Shown: one piece after another, positions 1 to 13,000 of the stretch
Position numbering within the stretch: position 1 is the first letter of the stretch
Layout of the letters: the number at the start of each line of letters is the position of its first letter
From: Centropus unirufus
Lineage: Eukaryota; Chordata; Aves; Cuculiformes; Centropidae
Assembly: GCA_013397695.1 (NCBI GenBank)
Contig: VYZI01000085.1
Span: 595,600-659,599 of the forward strand
DNA length: 64,000 nt
Reading direction: 5' to 3'
Made by a program: the position numbers and the translations under genes
The notes under the pieces: generated by a model
Databases searched by the model: none
Told to the model about the DNA's origin: nothing
What the model saw: only the letters and a program-made list of their open reading frames with translations

Positions 1-3000
1 AGTAGAAAATTTGAGGAGCGAGCCCTTCAATGTGGTCTGGATTTTCTGATGTGTTTGTGAAGGACGCTGTACGTCCCCTGGTCCTGGGACGTGACATTAA
101 GAAATACAACAGCTCTGCCAATGAGGTGCTTTCTCCTCCGATTCATAAGGATTTCTCCTAGAAGGCTTCCCGTGTGTCACCTAACAGCGAAAATGCAAAA
201 CGTGTTCAGCAGGAAACAGAGCTTTCCTTTCATCTCGATGTCCAGCCCCAAAAGGCCAGGATCGGGAGCACCGTAGGGTACGGGGAAAACTCTCCTCTCT
301 GTGGTAAAACTTCTACCGCATAATCTGAGCTGTCTGGACCGGAGCTTTAGCACTGATGAGTGAAACAGGCTCTGGTAGGTGAAATGCAGCCTGAAGCAAG
401 TGCCTGGGCTTCACCACACGGTCCCATCCAACCTACGGCCGCGTTTTTGAGGTGCCCACCAAAGCCTGGGCTTTGTGACCACGCTGTGAGCTCGGGGCTT
501 GGGAAGCGCTCTGGGGCTCTGACCTAACTCTGGGCTTTGATGGAAACATGAACCATGGCGTGTGGGACGTGGGAGGTTGAAGATAGGTGCGAGCGCTGAT
601 ATTGTGAGGGCTTAGGGGTAGACCTGTGCTAACCTGAGCCACTCACACAAGATGTTAGAGAGAAAACTCAGGCTGGGATCGATGGCAAGGTGACACCGCA
701 GCTTGCCTGGAAGGAGCTACTCCTAAATACCTTGTGATTCCATAGCATTGCCAGCTTTCCGTATTTAACGTTTATTCTTAGAACCTAATGGTCCCAAAAG
801 GCTATTACAGTCAATATTGCTTGTACGTGTGTATATGTTTTAATTCCCTAAGTGTGTGTTTATCTGATTGAGCTGGTATCAGATTCTGACAGCATCTGTC
901 ACCCCTCTCCTCAGCTCCCTAATTCCCCGGGTGTTTCTGGAGGGTCATTTCACTCTGTGTGTTCTGTGGAACATCCTGCCCTATGGTGGAAGGAGAGAAT
1001 GACCCCACAAAATATCTGATTTTTACCTTTACCTTCTGAATTGTCATGCTTTTTTTTTTTTTTTATTCTAAACAGGATGCTTCAATCCAGCTATGTTTTG
1101 CTTTCCACCAGGTTAATAACAGTTAGTACAAATAACACTGCAAAGCACACCTCTCGTAGCGGTGTCAGTACTAGCAAGCATAATGAAAAAAAAAATAATT
1201 GACGAGCGCAAGGTTTGATAACTCAGAGTTTTATGTTTCTCAGAAATGACTCATTCCCATATGCATCCTACAAACTGCATTCTGCACGCTGAACTCGCTA
1301 TAACCTGCTCTTAGAGAGGCTCTTGTCTCACATTCCCATTTTGGCATTAGAAACAATAAAAGTAACAGCAGCTTTGAATAGCATGTAAAAGTATAATGGC
1401 TTTCCAAAGCGGATTGATAATTACATATTGCACTAAATAATCTGAGAAGTATGTTAGCGGGGCAATGCGAGAAGTACAAATGCACTTACAGAAGTAGAGA
1501 AATCTACGCATCCCTTCTGCTGCCTGCTTCATTTAAAGAGTCTTATTACGGTACCAGTGTGGAGGGAAGATAATGAAGGCTGGTTTATGTTGTTACATCT
1601 CTTTTCCACTCTGTTTTATTTGAAGAAAGGCAATGGTGACTATGGGGTGGAGTTAGAAACCATCAGCACTACTAAAATGTTGTATTAACTTCCCGCTTTA
1701 TAGCATGGGGAATATGGCAAACGTGGTAAATGCTGGGAGTTAAATTTCTGTACAGTAAATATTATGGCTGCTCAAACCAAGGGTTGTGTTGTTTTGAAAA
1801 ACCTTTCTTTTTGTGGATAATTTTTTAGGCTGGCACCAGCTAAATGCATTTGCCCTTTTGAAAGCTAATTTCCAGGAATTACCTCCTCTTTTATACTAAA
1901 TTATTTTGTAAATAAAAAGGTGTGACACGAGCACATATGAAACGATTGGGTTTTATTCATCAGTGCTTGTCTCTTGAAACCACTCAGCGCATTGGCACTC
2001 AATACTACTTTAGAGGACACGTAGGAACATGCTGCTGGCTCCTTTTTTCTTCCCTTTTTAAAAAAAATTCTTTGGTGTGTTTGTTGGTTTTTTGTAATTA
2101 TTCTTTGAAAGTTGACTTTTGAGCAGGTAGCTTTGAATTTAGTGGTTAAGAAATCACACTTGTGCTTTATCCACTCACAGTGGATAAGGGATATTTTTGT
2201 GTAGCTCTGGTATAAAGGACGCATTCCAGTACCTGGGGCAGGGGTACTGGAAGGTGGAAACTTCATGGGTACAGGATGACACGTGCTCAAAGGCAGCTCA
2301 GATTGAAGACCAGCTGAAATTCAATTTTTTGAGCTGATGCAGCTACACACCTCCGTTTAAACTTTTAGTTGTATGCAATTTCAAACTAATTGTGAATTGA
2401 GATGTACTCAGCATGGGAATAAGAATGTACGTGTCCTTTCAGCTTCCCATCAGCTGGCTCTGAGCTGTGTTTTGGTGGCCTCTCCCCTCTTTGGGGCTCC
2501 AGGCTGTGGTGGCTGCAGCCAGGCGCGAGGGCACCGCGGGGCTGAGCTGCAGCTATTTTTGAAGCAATAACAGTGGTGGAGAACAAGGCCTGGGTATTTC
2601 AGAGGGGGCATGCACGTGTCTCCTTTTCAATGTAATTTATTCGTAGTTCTATCTCTATGATCATAACTTTTGCCCTCAGTGAAGTCTTGGGACCAGGAAC
2701 CTTATCCCCTCCTTAGGTGAAAGATGATGCAATGGTGACACGGTTTCCATGGCCTCGTGCCACTTGTGTCTCACCTTCAACTCTGACAGAGGAGTTATCG
2801 TACCAGTCATGTGCAGGGAATGCTTGCTTTTTTAACATTTAAAGGACCATCTAATTTGCAGCTGATTTTTTAAATCTTATGTCTCCAGCGGTTCCCAATT
2901 GATGAGTATTAAAAGAATATTTGGCTTTGGATCTATGAAAAAAATTGCTGGTATTTAATATATTCCAATTAGCAAAATTAACGAAAAACTTTCCACATTA

Positions 3001-6000
3001 ATTGACCAGTGCATTTTTTTTAATGCCTACCCATCCAATTGGGGAAAAAAATACGTTTCTTTACTTGTTTTCCTAATGAAAACCCCATGGAAAATATTTA
3101 CAAAGATCTTATTTTTAGGGCAGAGTCTTTGGAAGAAATCAGCTAGAATTACACCTTCTTGGTGAAATAGCAGCAATTAGGATAGACGCCCTCCTCTAAC
3201 TCTGAGCCAAGCAGCTTGGGTGACAAATATGTCAAATTAATACATCACCAGGTATGAAAGCGCAGTTAGAATTTGACTGAGGTACTTCCAGCCTGAGAAA
3301 GGGAACGATTTATCAATGCAAACTTAATAACATCTATTTGAATCTAACTAAAAATCAATATTTCATTACCAAATTGTTAGTGAGAATGAAGAAAAATTGC
3401 GGAAGTCGGGCAGTTTGGTGGAAGAGAAGCATCAGGAGTTCAATGTGAAGACGGGATGATTCATGAGGCCACGCTGGTGGAAGGGTGAAGGAGGACGAAT
3501 GCAGAAAACTTGGAGGGCCCTCTCTCTGGTGACCTTGGCAGCAAGAGGAAAAAAATACCAGAAAATGAAAGTGACTGTCAACTCCCAACAGGGATGGATC
3601 ACACCATAAATCACGCAGGGCCCTGGGAGAGAAGAGAGGGGCTCAGGGTGGGGGGCGAGCACGGCGGGGGGAAACTGTTGGGTAATTTAACTCTTGGAAT
3701 CTTGGATGCCTTTTATTTGTAGTTTAGTGGAGCTGGTAAAGCATGTGAATCCCTTCCCTTTGCAACAGTTTACATAAAAATGTGTCAGGGGTAGATAAAT
3801 GGTGAAGCATAGCTTTCCATTGGCTGGGATTTAAAGTACGGTACCAATAAGCATTTCCTTCAGCTCCAGAAAAGAGAAAAATGAGAGACTGAGGCTCCCG
3901 TGACACATAACTAAATCAGTTGGTTGGGAGGCCTAATCCAGGAGAGACTTTTGGGTGATTTGCAGGTAAAAAAAAGATAGATATAAAGACATTAGTATTT
4001 CTATTACTAAAATCTTCTATGGATCTGAACCACAAGCAAAAAGTCACTCCTTTATGCTTAAAATACAGACGAAACTGAAGAGTGCTTGGACTTATATTTT
4101 TTTTAAACTTTAATGTTTTGTTTAATTCTTAAATCTGTTCTCTGACGGCAATAAAGCGGAGGAGGTGACTGCCACTGAGGGGTTCGTAACTGTCTTCTGA
4201 CAAGGGTTGAAAGGAATTCATGCAAGAGTTGAATATTACCTCTCTCAACCTAAATTAAAACACAATCTGAGCACTTTATTTGCTCAGAGAGGCACGAAGT
4301 ATTCCTCTCTGTTTTTCTCAGAGGCTATTTTTTACCCTGTGTCCTGATAGTCCTGTATTTTCTTTTTTTTTTTTTTAACCATCACAAAAAGGGCCCTGTG
4401 TTTTCTTTCATGTGCCAAACTCGCGTGCATCCATACCACCCATGAAAAGTGAGAACCTTTCATTTTTGGTTGGCAAAAAGACTTAAAAATGAACATCTTT
4501 ATCCTGAGCAGGCATTTTGATAGCCAACGTGGTGAGAGCCAACCCCCGCATAGGCCAACGAGATTGCCTAAAATGCAATGAAATCTGTTCTGACCCGCAC
4601 TGCCAGGAAAGGTAACTACAGTTATTTTATGTGACTTCTTCTCTTTTGTCTCAATCTGGAAGGGTGGCAGCAAAATTAATGCTCGAGGTGTTAGAAATGC
4701 ACCTTGGGAATGTGGGGCCGGAGTTCCCCAGTGCTGCTGTCCTTGCTGTGATCCAAGCAGCTGCGCCTCCTCTTTGGAAGCGGTACCGGGCAGGCATTAT
4801 TGTTGTCTTACCGTGCTCCTTACAATGGTCTTCACCGTGTGGTACCTGGTACAGCATGGGTTTCCATCCCTGCAGGAGAAAGCTAAGGAGGGAGCTCTTA
4901 AGGCTCATAGAAATACCTTTGGCTTGAAGGTGATGGGGAGATGTAATGAGATGTGACCTGATGGGTTGAGAGAGAGGGATGCGTATGTTGTGCTAAAAGG
5001 CTCCTTTCTCAGAAGGGGAGGAAAACCCAGGAATTGTGGAAGTGGCTGCTTTATTAAGGCACTGAAAGTCAGGTTTACTCATACCTTGGGCACCCTTTGC
5101 TCCATCTTTGTGTGGCAGCGAAGCAATCCAGAAAACTAATGTTTGCCATTTCTTAGTTTTCACCTGAACCAATTTGCTGGTCTTGACCATTCGCCTGCAC
5201 GACGCTGCCCAAAACACCCCCCGTGTCCAGCTTCACGCAGTTCTAGGGGCCTGGCCATGGGCTGTTGCCCCTCTTGGTGCTCTGGAGGGGAGGGCTCAGG
5301 GCTGCCCAGGCAGCCTTCCCAGCTCTGGAATCTGGGGCCAGCCCTACGAACCAGCCCTGAAGTAGCTGCTAAGAAACCTCTTGCGAAGATCCCCCTCCAC
5401 AGCTGTCCTCCTTCCTAGCTGCTGTGCTCCATGGGGAGATGTTTCCAGGGACAAGAGCAGCTTCTGTGTGGCAGAGCCTTCCTGGAGGAGCTCAAGAAGG
5501 CTCCTGGGCTTTTGTTTTACAGCTTACCAGGAGGGAACGTGCTGAATCATGGAGGGCAAAAAGGGGGCGATGGGGTGGTTCAGAAAATGTGGCAAAGTAC
5601 TTATGGATCCCTGCACGCTTAGCAGTTCACTTGTGGTACTGCTTTTTTTTTTTTTTTTATTGAAATGTAGGACTCATCTCAAAGCCTCACATGAGAAGTT
5701 GCAGATCTAATCAAGGTCAGGAGAACATTAAAAAAAATTGGAACAGGAAAAGGCCATCAGGACCAATGTTTCTGTTCCTTTTTCCCTCCTGTCTTAGCTC
5801 TGGATCTTGGCTCTAATTGCCATTTATTTTTTATTGCTCTCACTATACTTCTCATATAATGTTTATATTAATGGGCGGGTGGGGGAAGTGAAGAAACACC
5901 AGGAAATGGAGTGCAATTGGAGTATGTGAGATGTGGCTTTTGTCTTCTTTATCACTGTTTTCTTGTAGTACTTCCAGCTCAGATATTAATTTATCATTGT

Positions 6001-8250
6001 GAGTGCCGCAGAAGTGTGGTCCCTTGTATTTTATTGAAGGCTTGATCTAAATTCCAGATGGTCACCATGTGATCAAGCCAGCCATGGGCCAATAGGATAT
6101 TTCTTTGTGTCTACATTTGATTTCTTTGCCAAATTCATACCTATCTAATCTTCTATCCATGAGCTTGCATTCATTCATTCTTTAAAGAAGTGTTCAGCAG
6201 CTCCGCCTCCTCATGGGCGTTAGGGACAAGGAGGATGATTGCAAATACGCACCGTTTAAATGTGTTTAAAATGTGACATTGTTGCACGCAAATAATAGCT
6301 CTCCATGTCACAGAAATGCCTTTCTATCGTTTACAGCAGAAAAATATTTCTCCTTCTCAAGGAATGAAAGGTTCTCAGGGAATATGCGATGGGGCACAGG
6401 AGTGCGTTGACTCAACACTGTTTCAAGTAAGTGATTGTGGAGATTGGATTGTGAAGATGTAAAGGACTGTGAGATATTGTTCATGAAAACCCAGTGAGCC
6501 CTTCTGCTTGTGGAGTCTCTGCTTTAGTGCAGGAGTTTAATGGATATGAATGAGAGACCATCTACGCCAAGTACCTTCTTTCTTTAAAAAAAAAAAAAAA
6601 AAAGGAAGATAAAAAAGGCAAATTTCAGATTATAACAAATCCTATAGATTTCAGAACATCGAAGTAACTGTATAAAAACCTTCTTAATCATGATATGATT
6701 AAAGGATTTTTAAAAGCTGCCTTGTAGTCCCATTTCCATTTCCTGATAAATTCCATACTTTCTTTCAAATCACTTCTCATAGTAATAATGCAAACTGGAA
6801 AGAAACCCTTCCATTTCTGCAACATACGATGAGAAAAAATGGGGGTGGAAAGGAGAGCGTTAAGAAGGCTCCAAGTTTTATCATTCCGTTCATAAAGCAG
6901 CACAGCAACCATAACCGCGGCGCAGAAAGGAAACAGATACTGTAGTGTCTGAGGTATTCTGTGCCATAAAGTCCCGTAATAGAAACAGATGGCAAAACCG
7001 CCTTGCGAGGAAGGGAAGAGCTGTACATGCGGCTCTACCCGAACATATGAAGAGACTCAGGCCTGACACATAAAGGAATCCGGCTGGAGCATCGCCAGCA
7101 CTACTGTGTAGTGCAGCAGTTGGTGCTGGAGCCGAGAGAGCTCCGGCTTTTGGGAATTGGGGCTCTGGAGAGGCTGGGCATGTGTGGTTCTGGTTGGGGT
7201 GGCAGAGAGGCATGGCAAACCTTGCGGGATGCCAACGGGAGCTTCCCTTGAAGCCCCAACGCGCTGTGGGGTTGGTGCCAGGGTGGGCTCTGCCTTGCCT
7301 TTCTCTCTGCTAAGCAGGGATCTTCCCATCGGCTGGTGGCTACGCAGGGTGGTGTGGCAAGTCTCGTGCATGCAGGGAAAATGGCAAAACTGTTTTCTTC
7401 ATCCCTGGTATCTCGCTAAGGAAATGTCACTTCTTTCATCTGGCGTTGTTTCACCGGTCCGGCTGTGAGTGAAAGGAAATATAATGTGTGCATTGCACTA
7501 GAGGGGGAGCTGAAGGTCAGGAGTGAAATATAGCTTTCTGCTGCACTTGGTCTCAGTCTGAATGTTACCTACATTATCATCAGAGCTCACTGTCATAATG
7601 GGGAGACCTTGTCATGGGAGGGAGGTCACCTAGAAATGGGAAGAAAAATAGGGGGAAAAATACTAAATAAGGTAAACTAAAAAGAAGACCGGTAGGGTCC
7701 CCAAACTTCCTTTGTGTGCATTTGAGGGCAGTAAATTATCTGCGAAAGACACGTTCGTCCTCCAGCGCTGGAAATCCCACTGTGCTCTTGGGTCTGAGGT
7801 GCCGCTCTCCTAACCTCCAGTAGTTTTCCTATCATCATTTTTCCACCAGTTTGTCTGGCTTCGACCTCTGTGATTTTTGTGATGGCTTGGATTTGTAAAC
7901 TCCAATCACATTTTGGAGCAGGAGGCTTTCAGATATTCTTGTGAGAGAGGGATATCAGATTGTCACAGTCTGTTTTTTAATGAAAACAAACTTCATTTTC
8001 CTCTCCGCGTTGAACCCTGGCACATGCTCATCAGGATAACGCAGCAGTGGTGCTGGCATGTGTCACCGTGAGCTCTTCCTCACCATCATGGGTAAATTTT
8101 GTTTGAAAGTTTCTGGAGCTCAGACTTGTCTCCCCACCATGTGGCTGAAGCTCATGCCTAATTGCTGGGGAGGAGATTTGAAACGTTAGTGCGAAGAGCT
8201 GCGAGCATTGCGTTGGGTCTGCCCCATTTTCATACCCTCCAGCCACCCAA
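1..8250. other. Unique non-coding DNA, no gene seen
   Basis: No frame longer than about 130 codons is open and none of the translations resembles a known family. The stretch alternates AT-rich DNA with moderately GC-rich patches near 5.14-5.62 kb and 7.05-7.47 kb, where frames stay open on both strands simply because stop codons are rarer. Homopolymer tracts lie at 1050-1064 (T), 4363-4376 (T), 5643-5658 (T) and 6586-6603 (A). None is preceded by a recognisable SINE or processed mRNA, so they are annotated as simple repeats, not retrotransposon tails. Two small hairpins at 2.17-2.25 kb are listed separately. Confidence 0.7.
2167..2250. repeat. Two adjacent short inverted repeats
   Basis: The first has perfect 9-bp arms, TTATCCACT at 2167-2175 and its complement at 2179-2187, with a 3-nt loop. 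The second has perfect 8-bp arms, CCAGTACC at 2226-2233 and GGTACTGG at 2243-2250, with a 9-nt loop. Both are read directly from the sequence. No function is assigned. They are too short for a microRNA precursor, which normally needs a stem of about 22 bp or more per arm. Confidence 0.6.
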
Positions 8251-8261
8251 TTATCAGCCTA

Positions 8262-8336
8262 ATATTTGTGCATAGCCTCTTTCATCTCAAGAACTCAAAG
8301 AGCTTTGCAAACATTAATTCATATTAATGTGTTGCC
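8262..8336 (-). repeat. Old MIR/L3-type repeat tail (fragment)
   Basis: The words CTTTCATCTCAAG, CAAAGAGCTTTGCAAAC and ATTAATTCATATTAATG follow each other in the order found in the 3' part of ancient amniote SINEs and L3/CR1-like LINEs. Those repeats read, roughly, 'ctttcatctcaaggatctcaaagcgctttacaaacattaatt'. Orientation is antisense to the usual consensus, whose forward strand ends in the complement of these words. Divergence is high, as expected of an element predating birds. The family name is from memory of consensus wording, not from a database comparison. Confidence 0.55.
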
Positions 8337-8929
8337 AAAACCAACCAACCAAACAAATGTTTCCTTAGTGCTTCAGGGCCTCTCCTCACCCAGACACCAA
8401 TCCAAACCAGGGTTCTCCAAGGTGGTGCTGGATATCCATTCTTGTAAGTGAGCCACTGCCTTGCCGCGTTGGCTGTGAAGGTCTGATATCTTCCAAGACT
8501 ATCAGCAAACCTCCTGGCTTCAACTCAAGGCTCAAGGTAAAGGTTTCTGTGGATTCTTCCTGGTCTTGCCAAATTAATCTTGATTAGCAGCTGCTGTTCC
8601 TGAAGGCACAGGAGTTAATTTAGGCACCATGGCCCATGCCAAGGTAGAAGGGGTTATACAGGATGAGAATGGCCAAGCCACTGGGCATTGAGGTCCGAGG
8701 CTCAGGTGTGACGTGGAGGGTTGTCCACTCAGGGTATACCCACCTTGAGCACCCTCAGTGGGGTGGACATCTGTCTGTCTGTCTGTCTGCGAACATGATG
8801 AGGTAAGGCTACAAAGATAATGCGGTAGACATCTGGAAATTCCAATTATTGATTACATGGCACCTCGTCACTGCTTTGCAATGAATCCTTTGGTGACCCA
8901 CCAGCATTCAGACTTTACCTGCTAATGCT
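8337..8929. other. Unique non-coding DNA with CTGT microsatellite
   Basis: No open frame of interest. A short tetranucleotide run of CTGT units (about 4.75 copies) occupies 8771-8789. The rest is unremarkable mixed-composition sequence leading into the CR1 fragment. Confidence 0.6.
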
Positions 8930-9060
8930 TGGACATCAAGACCGGGCTGGATGGGGCTTTGAGCACCCTGCTCCAGTGGAAGGTGTCCCTGTTCATTACA
9001 GGGGGGCTGGAACTGGATGATCTTTAAAGTCCCTTCCAATAAAAAACCTGATTCTATGAT
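8930..9060 (+). mobile_element. CR1 LINE, 3'-end fragment
   Basis: This 130-bp piece is the extreme 3' end of a chicken-repeat-1 LINE on the plus strand. The diagnostic CR1 3' UTR order is present: GGCTGGATGGGGCTTTGAGC, then CCAGTGGAAGGTGTCCCTG, then GGAACTGGATGATCTTTAAA, then CCCTTCCAAT, ending in ATTCTATGAT. CR1 copies are nearly always severely 5'-truncated and lack target-site duplications, which matches. The wording has several changes from a young copy (for instance AATAAAAAACCTG where CCCAAACCATT is usual), so it is inactive. No reverse-transcriptase code is present. Confidence 0.92.
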
Positions 9061-9580
9061 AAAGATTTTACTTTTTAGACTACTAGAAGAACTTCCAGCT
9101 CAACAAAGCTTTTTCATATTAAATAAGTCCAATTTTCTGTTTGCCTTAATAAAAAAAAAAAAAGCAAAACCAAATTACCAAGCAAATATCCCCACCAAAA
9201 TCACAATCAGGACTGATTGAGTTTCAGGATTTGCAATAGTTCCCGCATCTCTAAACCATTCTGATGGTTTTTGTTCGTGTGTCAGATGCTGTGGGATCAC
9301 TAACAGGTATTTGGAGACGGGAGAGCAGCTGCCTCAGTGCAATCGCCAGGAGCTGAAGGGCATCTTTGCAGATCTTTTCTTTATTCGGCCCCTGAAGTAC
9401 AAAACCAGGTACCAATAGGAGCGTTGGCTCACATTAAATGCAGAGTTTCATCTCGGTGTAGTAGTTGCTCTGACAGTTCACGCTTCTCAGATACTGTATC
9501 TTTTTTAATGAAGGAATTGCATGCTCACATGCAGAAATCGTGTATTTACAGCGCAGAACACCTATTGATATAATTTTGTC
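9061..9580. other. Unique non-coding DNA
   Basis: AT-rich flank downstream of the CR1 tail, with an A13 tract at 9151-9163. No supported gene or repeat beyond that. Confidence 0.55.
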
Positions 9581-10070
9581 ATTTTAACTGAATTCGGGAG
9601 TCTTCATAAAGTGAGAAATACAACATTTCATTACACAATTACAGCTAATTATTTTAGAAATACAGTTTAAATGCAAGTTATCTTAAATTTATTGCTTATC
9701 TGACTGGAAAGATCTAAGCAAAACCTGAAAATCATAAACCCTTCCAGAACATTATATTTTATGCAGTCCAAAATGTGACACATGGGGTCTTTAATAATTC
9801 ACTGCTTGTTAACATTAAACAACTGTTAACATGCTCAAATAATTAGTTATGCTTGCTTGACATGTTTGCATCTTTAATAATTGATGCATTTATCTTAATT
9901 ACTAACAGTATTATGGTCGTAATATGCATCTTTTTTCTATCTTAAAATTTTAACAAAAACTGACTTTTTGCCAAAAATGATTATCCTCTAAGTTTTAATT
10001 ACTCATTGTAATTAAATTGCAAGCTGCAGTATTTTATTAAAAATATCTCTCACAAAAAATATTTAATGGA
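9581..10070. promoter_or_regulatory. AT-rich candidate regulatory element
   Basis: The block is dense in homeodomain-type words (TAATTA, TTAATAATT, CTAATTATTT). It carries two spaced duplications: the 12-mer TCTTTAATAATT at 9788-9799 and 9871-9882, and the 9-mer TGTTAACAT at 9807-9815 and 9824-9832. GTTAAC is the core half of HNF1 sites, and paired GTTAA/TTAAC words 17 bp apart are typical of densely bound enhancers. This density of homeodomain words is common in conserved non-coding elements of bird gene deserts. Function is inferred. Random AT-rich sequence can also give such words. Confidence 0.35.
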
Positions 10071-13000
10071 AAAGAGGTGATTTGTTGTTTATGCATCACA
10101 CTTAGTAAATATTTCATAAGTTTCATATTACCCTTTCGGAGTGGATATAAAAAACATAATATTCTTAATATAAGAGTCAATTTAAAAGCTGCTACAGGAG
10201 TCTTCGTTTCTCCTCCCAAAGGTTTGCAGAAGTCGGTGAATAATGGAAGAAAAAATTAAAAAAAAAGGAAAAAAATGTGAGAGTGACTGTAAATATGATG
10301 CCCACAGCGACAGGAGCCAGGGCTGGAGACGCTGCACTGGTGAGTACGGAACACGTTCTCCAGTGGAATTAGTCTGACTCGAGCTGGAGACGAACATCAG
10401 AAGCTTTTTCATTCTTCAATGTTCTTCTGATTCAACTTTTGCTTGCAGGCTGCTAATAAGAATAGTGGCAGCACTTTGACTGTAATCATTTATTTATTGC
10501 AATGCTGATAGAGATAGGGGTGAGCTTTGTGTCAGCCAATTTAAAAAGGCTGTATTTCAAGGCCTCCCCATTGGTAAGACAGTCTGTCTTCGATTAAGAT
10601 GGTTGTTTCTGGTCCTGAAACATAGTGGAGGTAATTACCGCTCCTGTGGAACGACAAAACTCATTAATGGTGTCAAAGGATTCGGCTGCATCCGCGTTCT
10701 GGTGCGTGGTTGTGTTCCACCCCAAGGGACCACAAGGATGGTTGAAAAGACATCAGCATGTTATTGGCAGGAAAAGGTCCATTGGAGAGATGAAAACGTT
10801 GTCCAGATTTTTAGAAATAAACCCCAAAAAGCTGTGACAGTCTCACAGGGCTAGGACTGAACACCAGGGCTGGGTTCAGCAAGTGGCTTGTGAGAGCCCA
10901 GCTTGCCTCTGAGGTAGGTGGCTCCTAAGGAACCACCACTGGGACCATGAGCTGTAGTCAGCCAAAACACTGAATTTTTAGTCATAAAATGTGCCTGGTA
11001 TAATAATTTTTTTTCAGGGGAATCAGGAGACCGAAGGTGTAGAGATGTCCCAAGCACAAGATGAAGTAGGCCAGGAGATGATGGCACAATCCAGGTGTCC
11101 CTCCTCCAAGCCCTCAGCTTAGAAGTCTCCTCTCAGAAGGATTTCCCCCAGAGACAGCCCTGTGCCAGCAGCTTGGGAAGAGCACTGGGCTCTGCCATCG
11201 AGCTCTACACCGAGCGTGCTGCCTGCCTTAACATCTTGGGGCTTTTCCTGCCTGTAGGAAATGAAACTCATCCCTGGAGTCCTGAGATGCTGACAGAGCC
11301 TCTGCTCCTCCCGCTTCCGTGACGGCAGCGATGCTGCTGATAATTCCAACCTACAGAGAGAATTAGGTACAGAGGGAAAGTGATGTGGAAGTTTAGCCCC
11401 TAGGAGTCGCTTCATCCGAGCGGTGAGACCGCCTAGGGCTGTGATGGTTGGGTGGGACACGTGCCCCTTGCGCAGGTAGGAATTGCGTAAACACGGCAAC
11501 AGCCACCCTTCCGACCGCTGCCTCCGGGCTCACCATGTGCTTTTAATCCTCCCTGCCTCTCCTGGCAGGTTTGGAAGACTCCCACTATTACAAAGTCCTC
11601 ATGTCCTTGACGCCGTGCTCCTCAAAAGGGCGATTTCTAGTGAGATTTTTAGAGTTAAATGAAAATTTACACATCACAGATCTATTAATCATTTTTTTCC
11701 CCTTCTGTGGGTGTATCTTCAGATTTCAGTGATTGATTTATGTGGCCAGATGGGTGCATTTGTTTCCTGCTGTCTTTCAGTCCAGCAGAATCCACACATG
11801 CTGTGCAGCACTGTGGGCTTGAACTTTCACTTAAAATGCACTTCTGTGCAGAAATTCTGAACGTTATTCCCTCTTTGGAATGACTGGGATTTAGATGTGC
11901 GACCTTTGGATGTGGCACGAGTTGAGTTTTTACTTCACATTTAGTAAAGAAGCCATTCCTTTCAGCTTTAATAGGAAAACTTCTGTGTCGCAGAAGGAGG
12001 TCCTCTTCATGTCCTCCAGGTTTTTGCTCCAAATGCCTTTGCAGTTCCTGTTGCCACACAATGTGTAAAAGCTCATTAGCTGGAGCCAGAAATAAAGGAT
12101 TGTCTTAGAAGTTTACTGTGGGGAAAGCAATCTGTAGTCTACGCATGCATTTACATTGACATATGCTAATGTCATAAAAAATATTTGCATATGGTACTGT
12201 AGGGTCAGTGTTCCCAGATCCAGGAACTGTGAGAACAAAGACCGTGAAGACCTGAGAGGAGTTCTTTGGAAAGCCCTAGAACTGGAACAGAGTGGATGTA
12301 GTGGCTCGATTCTCAGCAGTGTTGTACACAAGGGTGTGGGTAAGCATAAGGTGTCTTGGTCTCCAAGAGTTGAATGTTGGTGTTCCTCAAGATAATGCAA
12401 AGACTTGTGATGTCAAGTCCTTCTCTGACAGAGGAATGGAAGTCTTGGAAGCAGCAGGTTCCCAAAGGCCATGTAAAAGGGTGGTAGGAGGGGAAATCCA
12501 AATGAATGCCCCTGCTGAGGGACCAGCTTCAGAAAATCCATGTGGGAGAGAGGGCTCCCAACAGCCCAGGTAGGGGCTTGCACTTCAACAAGCACCAGGA
12601 AGTCCCATCATGACATACAAAATCAAAAGATATCAGCTTCAGGAGTCTGCACACTCAGGGAGTTACTTTGCATGTAAGGGTTGGGTATTTCTGTACAAAA
12701 CGGAGATTTTTGTTTCTTTCTGCAATCAAAAAAGAACCTCTTCTGGTTTATAATTCAAAGCCACTCTTCAAGCCCAGGTGGGGCATTTTGAGGGATCCGG
12801 CTTGCTTCTGTCATCCATTTCTGTCAGCCTTCTGTCTTCATGGGATGGTATTTGCTAGTTTTCTTGATTTTTAAGTCTTGGTAGTGTCTGCAGCTCTAAC
12901 CTAGATTTGCTAAAAGCACAAGATCTGCTGTCCTGAGTGGTGCCCTCAAAGCAAGAGTCACGCTTGAGAGAGCTCTGGTACCCAACGTGGGAGCAGAAAT

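Noticed and set aside
1203..1213. CGAGCGCAAGG 11-mer shared with the 31.42-kb region
   Set aside because: An isolated exact 11-mer is expected by chance in 64 kb, and the flanks do not match.
3880..3945. MIR-like antisense words (GAGACTGAGGCTC, GTGACACATAACTAAATCAG)
   Set aside because: Only two short matches in roughly the right order, too weak to separate from chance.
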